Shown: positions 1-14,300 of the stretch, in pieces | Layout: each line of letters opens with the position of its first letter | Numbering within the stretch: the first letter of the stretch is position 1 | Origin: Elmis aenea | Lineage: Eukaryota > Arthropoda > Insecta > Coleoptera > Elmidae | DNA: 64,000 bases | Assembly: GCA_947652605.1 (NCBI GenBank) | Contig: OX393576.1 | Coordinates: 9,884,575-9,948,574 of the forward strand | Reading direction: 5' to 3' | Made by a program: the position numbers and the translations under genes | The notes under the pieces: model-generated | Seen by the model: the letters and a program-made list of their open reading frames with translations, nothing else | Told to the model about the DNA's origin: nothing | The model's database searches: none

Positions 1-2530
1 GCCAAACTAAGGATTATTAGTCCTTAGATAGGATATTTAATTTTTGGTGAAAACAGGAAAAGTACAAAGACTATAGTCTTTGCACTTTTTTCGAAGAAAA
101 AATCGATTTTCTTAAAACTAATACAATTCGCTTTAACCTTCGTATACATGTTATTTATAGCCAAACTAAGGATTATTAGTCCTTAGATAGGATATTTAAT
201 TTTTGGTGAAAACAGGAAAAGTACAAAGACTATAGTCTTTGCACTTTTTTCGAAGAAAAAATCGATTTTCTTAAAACTAATACAATTCGCTTTAAACTTC
301 GTATACATGTTATTTATAGCCAAACTAAGGATTATTAGTCCTTAGATAGGATATTTAATTTTTGGTGAAAACAGGAAAAGTACAAAGACTATAGTCTTTG
401 CACTTTTTTCGAAGAAAAAATCGATTTTCTTAAAACTAATACAATTCGCTTTAACCTTCGTATACATGTTATTTATAGCCAAACTAAGGATTATTAGTCC
501 TTAGATAGGATATTTAATTTTTGGTGAAAAATAGGAAAAGTACAAGAAGAAAAAATCGATTTTCTTAAAACTAATACAATTCGCTTTAAACTTCGTATAC
601 ATGTTATTTATAGCCAAACTAAGGATTATTAGTCCTTAGATAGGATATTTAATTTTTGGTGAAAACAGGAAAAGTACAAAGACTAGTCTTTGCACTTTTT
701 TCGAAGAAAAAATCGATTTTCTTAAAACTAATACAATTCGCTTTAAACTTCGTATACATGTTATTTATAGCCAAACTAAGGATTATTAGTCCTTAGATAG
801 GATATTTAATTTTTGGTGAAAACAGGAAAAGTACAAAGGTATAGTCCTTGCACTTTTTTCGAAGAAAAAATCTATTTTCTTAAAAAACTATTACAATTCG
901 CTTTAAACTTCGTATACATGTTATTTATAGCCAAACTAAGGATTATCAGTCCTTAGATAGGATATATAATTTTTGGAGAAAAATAGGAAAAGTACAAAGG
1001 CTATATATAGTCTTTGCACTTTTTTCGAAGAAAAAATCGATTTTCTTAAAACTAATACAATTCGCTTTAAACTTCGTATACATGTTATTTATAGCCAAAC
1101 TAAGGATTATTAGTCCTTAGATAGGATATTTAATTTTTGGTGAAAAATAGGAAAAGTACAAAGGCTATAATAGTCTATGCACTTTTTTCGAAGAAAAAAT
1201 CGATTTTCTTAAAACTAATACAATTCGCCTTAAACTTCGTATACATGTTATTTATAGCCAAACTAAGGATTATTAGTCCTTAGGATATTTAATTTTTGGT
1301 GAAAACAGGAAAAGTACAAAGACTATAGTCTTTGCACTTTTTTCGAAGAAAAAATCGATTTTCTTAAAACTAATACAATTCGCTTTAACCTTCGTATACA
1401 TGTTATTTATAGCCAAACTAAGGATTATTAGTCCTTAGATAGGATATTTAATTTTTGGTGAAAACAGGAAAAGTACAAAGACTATAGTCTTTGCACTTTT
1501 TTCGAAGAAAAAATCGATTTTCCTAAAACTAATACAATTCGCTTTAAACTTCGTATACATGTTATTTATAGCCAAACTAAGGATTATTAGTCCTTAGATA
1601 GGATATTTAATTTTTGGTGAAAACAGGAAAAGTACAAAGACTATAGTCTTTGCACTTTTTTCGAAGAAAAAATCGATTTTCTTAAAACTAATCCAATTCG
1701 CTTTAACCTTCGTATACATGTTATTTATAGCCAAACTAAGTATTATTAGTCCTTAGATAGGATATTTAATTTTTGGTGAAAAATAGGAAAAGTACAAGAA
1801 GAAAAAATCGATTTTCTTAAAACTAATACAATTCGCTTTAAACTTCGTATACATGTTATTTATAGCCAAACTAAGGATTATTAGTCCTTAGATAGGATAT
1901 TTAATTTTTGGTGAAAACAGGAAAAGTACAAAGACTAGTCTTTGCACTTTTTTCGAAGAAAAAATCGATTTTCTTAAAACTAATACAATTCGCTTTAAAC
2001 TTCGTATACATGTTATTTATAGCCAAACTAAGGATTATTAGTCCTTAGATAGGATATTTAATTTTTGGTGAAAACAGGAAAAGTACAAAGGTATAGTCCT
2101 TGCACTTTTTTCGAAGAAAAAATCTATTTTCTTAAAAAACTATTACAATTCGCTTTAAACTTCGTATACATGTTATTTATAGCCAAACTAAGGATTATTA
2201 GTCCTTAGATAGGATATATAATTTTTGGAGAAAAATAGGAAAAGTACAAAGGCTATATATAGTCATTGCACTTTTTTCGAAGAAAAAATCGATTTTCTTA
2301 AAACTAATACAATTCGCTTTAAACTTCGTATACATGTTATTTATAGCCAAACTAAGGATTATTAGTCCTTAGATAGGATATTTAATTTTTGGTGAAAACA
2401 GGAAAAGTACAAAGACTATAGTCTTTGCACTTTTTTCGAAGAAAAAATCGATTTTCTTAAAACTAATACAATTCGCTTTAAACTTCGTATACATGTTATT
2501 TATAGCCAAACTAAGGATTATTAGTCCTTA
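1..2530. repeat. Higher-order repeat pair, ~1.25 kb each
   Basis: A second, more diverged higher-order unit lies at the left edge. The deleted-palindrome monomer at 540 recurs at 1794, the gactagtc variant at 684 recurs at 1934, and the ggtatagtcc variant at 839 recurs at 2089. The offset is 1250-1254 bp, about eight monomers. Copies differ by scattered substitutions, so this pair looks older than the 2535-bp pair. Confidence 0.65.
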
Positions 2531-5500
2531 GATAGGATATTTAATTTTTGGTGAAAAACAGGAAAAGTACAAAGGTATAGTCTTTGCACTTTTTTCGAAA
2601 AAAAATCAATTTTCTTAAAACTATTACAATTCGCTTTAAACTTCGTATACATGTTATTTATACCCAAATTAAGGATTATAAGTCCTTAGATAGGATATTT
2701 AATTTTTGGTGAAAACAGGAAAAGTACAAAGACTATAGTCTTTGCACTTTTTTCGAAGAAAAAATCGATTTTCTTAAAACTAATACAATTCGCTTTAAAC
2801 TTCGTATACATGTTATTTATAGCCAAACTAAGGATTATTAGTCCTTAGATAGGATATTTAATTTTTGGTGAAAACAGGAAAAGTACAAAGACTATAGTCT
2901 TTGCACTTTTTTCGAAGAAAAAATCGATTTTCTTAAAACTAATACAATTCGCTTTAAACTTCGTATACATGTTATTTATAGCCAAACTAAGGATTATTAG
3001 TCCTTAGATAGGATATTTAATTTTTGGTGAAAACAGGAAAAGTACAAAGACTATAGTCTTTGCACTTTTTTCGAAGAAAAAATCGATTTTCTTAAAACTA
3101 ATACAATTCGCTTTAAACTTCGTATACATGTTATTTATAGCCAAACTAAGGATTATTAGTCCTTAGATAGGATATTTAATTTTTGGTGAAAACAGGAAAA
3201 GTACAAAGACTATAGTCTTTGCACTTTTTTCGAAGAAAAAATCGATTTTCTTAAAATTAATACAATTCGCTTTAACCTTCGTATACATATTATTTATAGC
3301 CAAATTAAGGATTATTAGTCCTTAGATAGGATATTTAATTTTTGGTGAAAACAGGAAAAGTACAAAGTCTTTGCACTTTTTTCGAAGAAAAAATCGATTT
3401 TCTTAAAACTAATACAATTCGCTTTAAACTTCGTATACATGTTATTTATAGCCAAACTAAGGATTATTAGTCCTTAGATAGGATATTTAATTTTTGGTGA
3501 AAACAGGAAAAGTACAAAGACTATAATAGTCTTTGCACTTTTTTCGAAGAAAAAATCGATTTTCTTAAAACTAATACAATTCGCTTTAACCTTCGTATAC
3601 ATGTTATTTATAGCCAAACTAAGGATTATTAGTCCTTAGATAGGATATTTAATTTTTGGTGAAAACAGGAAAAGTACAAAGACTATAGTCTTTGCACTTT
3701 TTTCGAAGAAAAAATCGATTTTCTTAAAACTAATACAATTCGCTTTAACCTTCGTATACATGTTATTTATAGCCAAACTAAGGATTATTAGTCCTTAGAT
3801 AGGATATTTAATTTTTGGTGAAAACAGGAAAAGTACAAAGACTATAGTCTTTGCACTTTTTTCGAAGAAAAAATCGATTTTCTTAAAACTAATACAATTC
3901 GCTTTAAACTTCGTATACATGTTATTTATAGCCAAACTAAGGATTATTAGTCCTTAGATAGGATATTTAATTTTTAGAGAAAACAGGAAAAGTACAAAGG
4001 TATAGTCTTTGCACTTTTTTCGAAAAAAAATCGATTTTCTTAAAACTAATACAATTCGCTTTAAACTTCGTATACATGTTATTTATAGCCAAACTAAGGA
4101 TTATTAGTCCTTAGATAGGATATTTAATTTTTGGTGAAAAATAGGAAAAGTACAAAGGCTATAATAGTCTATGCACTTTTTTCGAAGAAAAAATCGATTT
4201 TCTTAAAACTAATACAATTCGCCTTAAACTTCGTATACATGTTATTTATAGCCAAACTAAGGATTATTAGTCCTTAGATAGGATATTTAATTTTTGGTGA
4301 AAACAGGAAAAGTACAAAGACTATAGTCTTTGCACTTTTTTCGAAGAAAAAATCGATTTTCTTAAAACTAATACAATTCGCTTTAACCTTCGTATACATG
4401 TTATTTATAGCCAAACTAAGGATTATTAGTCCTTAGATAGGATATTTAATTTTTGGTGAAAACAGGAAAAGTACAAAGACTATAGTCTTTGCACTTTTTT
4501 CGAAGAAAAAATCGATTTTCTTAAAACTAATACAATTCGCTTTAAACTTCGTATACATGTTATTTATAGCCAAACTAAGGATTATTAGTCCTTAGATAGG
4601 ATATTTAATTTTTGGTGAAAACAGGAAAAGTACAAAGACTATATATAGTCTTTGCACTTTTTTCGAAGAAAAAATCGATTTTCTTAAAACTAATACAATT
4701 CGCTTTAACCTTCGTATACATGTTATTTATAGCCAAACTAAGGATTATTAGTACTTAGATAGGATATTTAATTTTTGGTGAAAAATAGGAAAAGTACAAG
4801 AAGAAAAAATCGATTTTCTTAAAACTAATACAATTCGCTTTAAACTTCGTATACATGTTATTTATAGCCAAACTAAGGATTATTAGTCCTTAGATAGGAT
4901 ATTTAATTTTTGGTGAAAACAGGAAAAGTACAAAGACTAGTCTTTGCACTTTTTTCGAAGAAAAAATCGATTTTCTTAAAACTAATACAATTCGCTTTAA
5001 ACTTCGTATACATGTTATTTATAGCCAAACTAAGGATTATTAGTCCTTAGATAGGATATTTAATTTTTGGTGAAAACAGGAAAAGTACAAAGGTATAGTC
5101 CTTGCACTTTTTTCGAAGAAAAAATCTATTTTCTTAAAAAACTATTACAATTCGCTTTAAACTTCGTATACATGTTATTTATAGCCAAACTAAGGATTAT
5201 TAGTCCTTAGATAGGATATATAATTTTTGGAGAAAAATAGGAAAAGTACAAAGGCTATATATAGTCTTTGCACTTTTTTCGAAGAAAAAATCGATTTTCT
5301 TAAAACTAATACAATTCGCTTTAAACTTCGTATACATGTTATTTATAGCCAAACTAAGGATTATTAGTCCTTAGATAGGATATTTAATTTTTGGTGAAAA
5401 TAGGAAAAGTACAAAGACTATAGTCTTTGCACTTTTTTCGAAGAAAAAATCGATTTTCTTAAAACTAATACAATTCGCTTTAAACTTCGTATACATGTTA

Positions 5501-8500
5501 TTTATAGCCAAACTAAGGATTATTAGTCCTTAGATAGGATATTTAATTTTTGGAGAAAACAGGAAAAGTACAAAGGTATAGTCTTTGCACTTTTTTCGAA
5601 AAAAAATCGATTTTCTTAAAACTAATACAATTCGCTTTAAACTTCGTATACATGTTATTTATAGCCAAACTAAGGATTATTAGTCCTTAGATAGGATATT
5701 TAATTTTTGGTGAAAAATAGGAAAAGTACAAAGGCTATAATAGTCTATGCACTGTTTTCGAAGAAAAAATCGATTTTCTTAAAACTAATACAATTCGCCT
5801 TAAACTTCGTATACATGTTATTTATAGCCAAACTAAGGATTATTAGTCCTTAGATAGGATATTTAATTTTTGGTGAAAACAGGAAAAGTACAAAGACTAT
5901 AGTCTTTGCACTTTTTTCGAAGAAAAAATCGATTTTCTTAAAACTAATACAATTCGCTTTAACCTTCGTATACATGTTATTTATAGCCAAACTAAGGATT
6001 ATTAGTCCTTAGATAGGATATTTAATTTTTGGTGAAAACAGGAAAAGTACAAAGACTATAGTCTTTGCACTTTTTTCGAAGAAAAAATCGATTTTCTTAA
6101 AACTAATACAATTCGCTTTAAACTTCGTATACATGTTATTTATAGCCAAACTAAGGATTATTAGTCCTTAGATAGGATATTTAATTTTTGGTGAAAACAG
6201 GAAAAGTACAAAGACTATAGTCTTTGCACTTTTTTCGAAGAAAAAATCGATTTTCTTAAAACTAATACAATTCGCTTTAACCTTCGTATACATGTTATTT
6301 ATAGCCAAACTAAGGATTATTAGTCCTTAGATAGGATATTTAATTTTTGGTGAAAACAGGAAAAGTACAAAGACTAGTCTTTGCACTTTTTTCGAAGAAA
6401 AAATCGATTTTCTTAAAACTAATACAATTCGCTTTAAACTTCGTATACATGTTATTTATAGCCAAACTAAGGATTATTAGTCCTTAGATAGGATATTTAA
6501 TTTTTGGTGAAAACAGGAAAAGTACAAAGACTAGTCTTTGCACTTTTTTCGAAGAAAAAATCGATTTTCTTAAAACTAATACAATTCGCTTTAAACTTCG
6601 TATACATGTTATTTATAGCCAAACTAAGGATTATTAGTCCTTAGATAGGATATTTAATTTTTGGTGAAAACAGGAAAAGTACAAAGGTATAGTCCTTGCA
6701 CTTTTTTCGAAGAAAAAATCTATTTTCTTAAAAAACTATTACAATTCGCTTTAAACTTCGTATACATGTTATTTATAGCCAAACTAAGGATTATTAGTCC
6801 TTAGATAGGATATTTAATTTTTGGAGAAAAATAGGAAAAGTACAAAGGCTATATATAGTCATTGCACTTTTTTCGAAGAAAAAATCGATTTTCTTAAAAC
6901 TAATACAATTCGCTTTAAACTTCGTATACATGTTATTTATAGCCAAACTAAGGATTATTAGTCCTTAGATAGGATATTTAATTTTTGGTGAAAACAGGAA
7001 AAGTACAAAGGTATAGTCCTTGCACTTTTTTCGAAGAAAAAATCTATTTTCTTAAAAAACTATTACAATTCGCTTTAAACTTCGTATACATGTTATTTAT
7101 AGCCAAACTAAGGATTATTAGTCCATAGATAGGATATTTAATTTTTGGTGAAAAACAGGAAAAGTACAAAGGTATAGTCTTTGCACTTTTTTCGAAAAAA
7201 AATCAATTTTCTTAAAACTATTACAATTCGCTTTAAACTTCGTATACATGTTATTTATACCCAAATTAAGGATTATAAGTCCTTAGATAGGATATTTAAT
7301 TTTTGGTGAAAACAGGAAAAGTACAAAGACTATAGTCTTTGCACTTTTTTCGAAGAAAAAATCGATTTTCTTAAAACTAATACAATTCGCTTTAAACTTC
7401 GTATACATGTTATTTATAGCCAAACTAAGGATTATTAGTCCTTAGATAGGATATTTAATTTTTGGTGAAAACAGGAAAAGTACAAAGACTATAGTCTTTG
7501 CACTTTTTTCGAAGAAAAAATCGATTTTCTTAAAACTAATACAATTCGCTTTAAACTTCGTATACATGTTATTTATAGCCAAACTAAGGATTATTAGTCC
7601 TTAGATAGGATATTTAATTTTTGGTGAAAACAGGAAAAGTACAAAGACTATAGTCTTTGCACTTTTTTCGAAGAAAAAATCGATTTTCTTAAAACTAATA
7701 CAATTCGCTTTAAACTTCGTATACATGTTATTTATAGCCAAACTAAGGATTATTAGTCCTTAGATAGGATATTTAATTTTTGGTGAAAACAGGAAAAGTA
7801 CAAAGACTATAGTCTTTGCACTTTTTTCGAAGAAAAAATCGATTTTCTTAAAATTAATACAATTCGCTTTAACCTTCGTATACATATTATTTATAGCCAA
7901 ATTAAGGATTATTAGTCCTTAGATAGGATATTTAATTTTTGGTGAAAACAGGAAAAGTACAAAGTCTTTGCACTTTTTTCGAAGAAAAAATCGATTTTCT
8001 TAAAACTAATACAATTCGCTTTAAACTTCGTATACATGTTATTTATAGCCAAACTAAGGATTATTAGTCCTTAGATAGGATATTTAATTTTTGGTGAAAA
8101 CAGGAAAAGTACAAAGACTATAGTCTTTGCACTTTTTTCGAAGAAAAAATCGATTTTCTTAAAACTAATACAATTCGCTTTAACCTTCGTATACATGTTA
8201 TTTATAGCCAAACTAAGGATTATTAGTCCTTAGATAGGATATTTAATTTTTGGTGAAAACAGGAAAAGTACAAAAACTATAGTCTGCACTTTTTTCGAAG
8301 AAAAAATCGATTTTCTTAAAACTAATACAATTCGCTTTAAACTTCGTATACATGTTATTTATAGCCAAACTAAGGATTATTAGTCCTTAGATAGGATATT
8401 TAATTTTTGGTGAAAACAGGAAAAGTACAAAGACTATAGTCTTTGCACTTTTTTCGAAGAAAAAATCGATTTTCTTAAAATTAATACAATTTGCTTTAAC

Positions 8501-11363
8501 CTTCGTATACATATTATTTATAGCCAAATTAAGGATTATTAGTCCTTAGATAGGATATTTAATTTTTGGTGAAAACAGGAAAAGTACAAAGTCTTTGCAC
8601 TTTTTTCGAAGAAAAAATCGATTTTCTTAAAACTAATACAATTCGCTTTAAACTTCGTATACATGTTATTTATAGCCAAACTAAGGATTATTAGTCCTTA
8701 GATAGGATATTTAATTTTTGGTGAAAACAGGAAAAGTACAAAGACTATAATAGTCTTTGCACTTTTTTCGAAGAAAAAATCGATTTTCTTAAAACTAATA
8801 CAATTCGCTTTAAACTTCGTATACATGTTATTTATAGCCAAACTAAGGATTATTAGTCCTTAGATAGGATATTTAATTTTTGGTGAAAACAGGAAAAGTA
8901 CAAAGACTATAGTCTTTGCACTTTTTTCGAAGAAAAAATCGATTTTCTTAAAACTAATACAATTCGCTTTAAACTTCGTATACATGTTATTTATAGCCAA
9001 ACTAAGGATTATTAGTCCATAGATAGGATATTTAATTTTTGGTGAAAAACAGGAAAAGTACAAAGGTATAGTCTTTGCACTTTTTTCGAAAAAAAATCAA
9101 TTTTCTTAAAACTATTACAATTCGCTTTAAACTTCGTATACATGTTATTTATACCCAAATTAAGGATTATAAGTCCTTAGATAGGATATTTAATTTTTGG
9201 TGAAAACAGGAAAAGTACAAAGACTATAGTCTTTGCACTTTTTTCGAAGAAAAAATCGATTTTCTTAAAACTAATACAATTCGCTTTAAACTTCGTATAC
9301 ATGTTATTTATAGCCAAACTAAGGATTATTAGTCCTTAGATAGGATATTTAATTTTTGGTGAAAACAGGAAAAGTACAAAGACTATAGTCTTTGCACTTT
9401 TTTCGAAGAAAAAATCGATTTTCTTAAAACTAATACAATTCGCTTTAAACTTCGTATACATGTTATTTATAGCCAAACTAAGGATTATTAGTCCTTAGAT
9501 AGGATATTTAATTTTTGGTGAAAACAGGAAAAGTACAAAGACTATAGTCTTTGCACTTTTTTCGAAGAAAAAATCGATTTTCTTAAAACTAATACAATTC
9601 GCTTTAAACTTCGTATACATGTTATTTATAGCCAAACTAAGGATTATTAGTCCTTAGATAGGATATTTAATTTTTGGTGAAAACAGGAAAAGTACAAAGA
9701 CTATAGTCTTTGCACTTTTTTCGAAGAAAAAATCGATTTTCTTAAAATTAATACAATTCGCTTTAACCTTCGTATACATATTATTTATAGCCAAATTAAG
9801 GATTATTAGTCCTTAGATAGGATATTTAATTTTTGGTGAAAACAGGAAAAGTACAAAGTCTTTGCACTTTTTTCGAAGAAAAAATCGATTTTCTTAAAAC
9901 TAATACAATTCGCTTTAAACTTCGTATACATGTTATTTATAGCCAAACTAAGGATTATTAGTCCTTAGATAGGATATTTAATTTTTGGTGAAAACAGGAA
10001 AAGTACAAAGACTATAGTCTTTGCACTTTTTTCGAAGAAAAAATCGATTTTCTTAAAACTAATACAATTCGCTTTAACCTTCGTATACATGTTATTTATA
10101 GCCAAACTAAGGATTATTAGTCCTTAGATAGGATATTTAATTTTTGGTGAAAACAGGAAAAGTACAAAAACTATAGTCTGCACTTTTTTCGAAGAAAAAA
10201 TCGATTTTCTTAAAACTAATACAATTCGCTTTAAACTTCGTATACATGTTATTTATAGCCAAACTAAGGATTATTAGTCCTTAGATAGGATATTTAATTT
10301 TTGGTGAAAACAGGAAAAGTACAAAGACTATAGTCTTTGCACTTTTTTCGAAGAAAAAATCGATTTTCTTAAAATTAATACAATTTGCTTTAACCTTCGT
10401 ATACATATTATTTATAGCCAAATTAAGGATTATTAGTCCTTAGATAGGATATTTAATTTTTGGTGAAAACAGGAAAAGTACAAAGTCTTTGCACTTTTTT
10501 CGAAGAAAAAATCGATTTTCTTAAAACTAATACAATTCGCTTTAAACTTCGTATACATGTTATTTATAGCCAAACTAAGGATTATTAGTCCTTAGATAGG
10601 ATATTTAATTTTTGGTGAAAACAGGAAAAGTACAAAGACTATAATAGTCTTTGCACTTTTTTCGAAGAAAAAATCGATTTTCTTAAAACTAATACAATTC
10701 GCTTTAAACTTCGTATACATGTTATTTATAGCCAAACTAAGGATTATTAGTCCTTAGATAGGATATTTAATTTTTGGTGAAAACAGGAAAAGTACAAAGA
10801 CTATAGTCTTTGCACTTTTTTCGAAGAAAAAATCGATTTTCTTAAAACTAATACAATTCGCTTTAAACTTCGTATACATGTTATTTATAGCCAAACTAAG
10901 GATTATTAGTCCATAGATAGGATATTTAATTTTTGGTGAAAAACAGGAAAAGTACAAAGGTATAGTCTTTGCACTTTTTTCGAAAAAAAATCAATTTTCT
11001 TAAAACTATTACAATTCGCTTTAAACTTCGTATACATGTTATTTATACCCAAATTAAGGATTATAAGTCCTTAGATAGGATATTTAATTTTTGGTGAAAA
11101 CAGGAAAAGTACAAAGACTATAGTCTTTGCACTTTTTTCGAAGAAAAAATCGATTTTCTTAAAACTAATACAATTCGCTTTAAACTTCGTATACATGTTA
11201 TTTATAGCCAAACTAAGGATTATTAGTCCTTAGATAGGATATTTAATTTTTGGTGAAAACAGGAAAAGTACAAAGACTATAGTCTTTGCACTTTTTTCGA
11301 AGAAAAAATCGATTTTCTTAAAACTAATACAATTCGCTTTAAACTTCGTATACATGTTATTTA

Positions 11364-14300
11364 TAGCCAAACTAAGGATTATTAGTCCTTAGATAGGATA
11401 TTTAATTTTTGGTGAAAACAGGAAAAGTACAAAGACTATAGTCTTTGCACTTTTTTCGAAGAAAAAATCGATTTTCTTAAAACTAATACAATTCGCTTTA
11501 AACTTCGTATACATGTTATTTATAGCCAAACTAAGGATTATTAGTCCTTAGATAGGATATTTAATTTTTGGTGAAAACAGGAAAAGTACAAAGACTATAG
11601 TCTTTGCACTTTTTTCGAAGAAAAAATCGATTTTCTTAAAACTAATACAATTCGCTTTAAACTTCGTATACATGTTATTTATAGCCAAACTAAGGATTAT
11701 TAGTCCTTAGATAGGATATTTAATTTTTGGTGAAAACAGGAAAAGTACAAAGACTATAGTCTTTGCACTTTTTTCGAAGAAAAAATCGATTTTCTTAAAA
11801 CTAATACAATTCGCTTTAAACTTCGTATACATGTTATTTATAGCCAAACTAAGGATTATTAGTCCTTAGATAGGATATTTAATTTTTGGTGAAAACAGGA
11901 AAAGTACAAAGACTATAGTCTTTGCACTTTTTTCGAAGAAAAAATCGATTTTCTTAAAATTAATACAATTCGCTTTAACCTTCGTATACATATTATTTAT
12001 AGCCAAATTAAGGATTATTAGTCCTTAGATAGGATATTTAATTTTTGGTGAAAACAGGAAAAGTACAAAGTCTTTGCACTTTTTTCGAAGAAAAAATCGA
12101 TTTTCTTAAAACTAATACAATTCGCTTTAAACTTCGTATACATGTTATTTATAGCCAAACTAAGGATTATTAGTCCTTAGATAGGATATTTAATTTTTGG
12201 TGAAAACAGGAAAAGTACAAAGACTATAATAGTCTTTGCACTTTTTTCGAAGAAAAAATCGATTTTCTTAAAACTAATACAATTCGCTTTAACCTTCGTA
12301 TACATGTTATTTATAGCCAAACTAAGGATTATTAGTCCTTAGATAGGATATTTAATTTTTGGTGAAAACAGGAAAAGTACAAAGACTATAGTCTTTGCAC
12401 TTTTTTCGAAGAAAAAATCGATTTTCTTAAAACTAATACAATTCGCTTTAAACTTCGTATACATGTTATTTATAGCCAAACTAAGGATTATTAGTCCTTA
12501 GATAGGATATTTAATTTTTGGTGAAAACAGGAAAAGTACAAAGGTATAGTCTTTGCACTTTTTTCGAAAAAAAATCGATTTTCTTAAAACTAATACAATT
12601 CGCTTTAAACTTCGTATACATGTTATTTATAGCCAAACTAAGGATTATTAGTCCTTAGATAGGATATTTAATTTTTGGTGAAAAATAGGAAAAGTACAAA
12701 GGCTATAATAGTCTTTGCACTTTTTTCGAAGAAAAAATCGATTTTCTTAAAACTAATACAATTCGCCTTAAACTTCGTATACATGTTATTTATAGCCAAA
12801 CTAAGGATTATTAGTCCTTAGATAGGATATTTAATTTTTGGTGAAAACAGGAAAAGTACAAAGACTATAGTCTTTGCACTTTTTTCGAAGAAAAAATCGA
12901 TTTTCTTAAAACTAATACAATTCGCTTTAACCTTCGTATACATGTTATTTATAGCCAAACTAAGGATTATTAGTCCTTAGATAGGATATTTAATTTTTGG
13001 TGAAAACAGGAAAAGTACAAAAACTATAGTCTGCACTTTTTTCGAAGAAAAAATCGATTTTCTTAAAACTAATACAATTCGCTTTAAACTTCGTATACAT
13101 GTTATTTATAGCCAAACTAAGGATTATTAGTCCTTAGATAGGATATTTAATTTTTGGTGAAAACAGGAAAAGTACAAAGACTATAGTCTTTGCACTTTTT
13201 TCGAAGAAAAAATCGATTTTCTTAAAATTAATACAATTCGCTTTAACCTTCGTATACATATTATTTATAGCCAAATTAAGGATTATTAGTCCTTAGATAG
13301 GATATTTAATTTTTGGTGAAAACAGGAAAAGTACAAAGTCTTTGCACTTTTTTCGAAGAAAAAATCGATTTTCTTAAAACTAATACAATTCGCTTTAAAC
13401 TTCGTATACATGTTATTTATAGCCAAACTAAGGATTATTAGTCCTTAGATAGGATATTTAATTTTTGGTGAAAACAGGAAAAGTACAAAGACTATAATAG
13501 TCTTTGCACTTTTTTCGAAGAAAAAATCGATTTTCTTAAAACTAATACAATTCGCTTTAAACTTCGTATACATGTTATTTATAGCCAAACTAAGGATTAT
13601 TAGTCCTTAGATAGGATATTTAATTTTTGGTGAAAACAGGAAAAGTACAAAGACTATAGTCTTTGCACTTTTTTCGAAGAAAAAATCGATTTTCTTAAAA
13701 CTAATACAATTCGCTTTAAACTTCGTATACATGTTATTTATAGCCAAACTAAGGATTATTAGTCCATAGATAGGATATTTAATTTTTGGTGAAAAACAGG
13801 AAAAGTACAAAGGTATAGTCTTTGCACTTTTTTCGAAAAAAAATCAATTTTCTTAAAACTATTACAATTCGCTTTAAACTTCGTATACATGTTATTTATA
13901 CCCAAATTAAGGATTATAAGTCCTTAGATAGGATATTTAATTTTTGGTGAAAACAGGAAAAGTACAAAGACTATAGTCTTTGCACTTTTTTCGAAGAAAA
14001 AATCGATTTTCTTAAAACTAATACAATTCGCTTTAAACTTCGTATACATGTTATTTATAGCCAAACTAAGGATTATTAGTCCTTAGATAGGATATTTAAT
14101 TTTTGGTGAAAACAGGAAAAGTACAAAGACTATAGTCTTTGCACTTTTTTCGAAGAAAAAATCGATTTTCTTAAAACTAATACAATTCGCTTTAAACTTC
14201 GTATACATGTTATTTATAGCCAAACTAAGGATTATTAGTCCTTAGATAGGATATTTAATTTTTGGTGAAAACAGGAAAAGTACAAAGACTATAGTCTTTG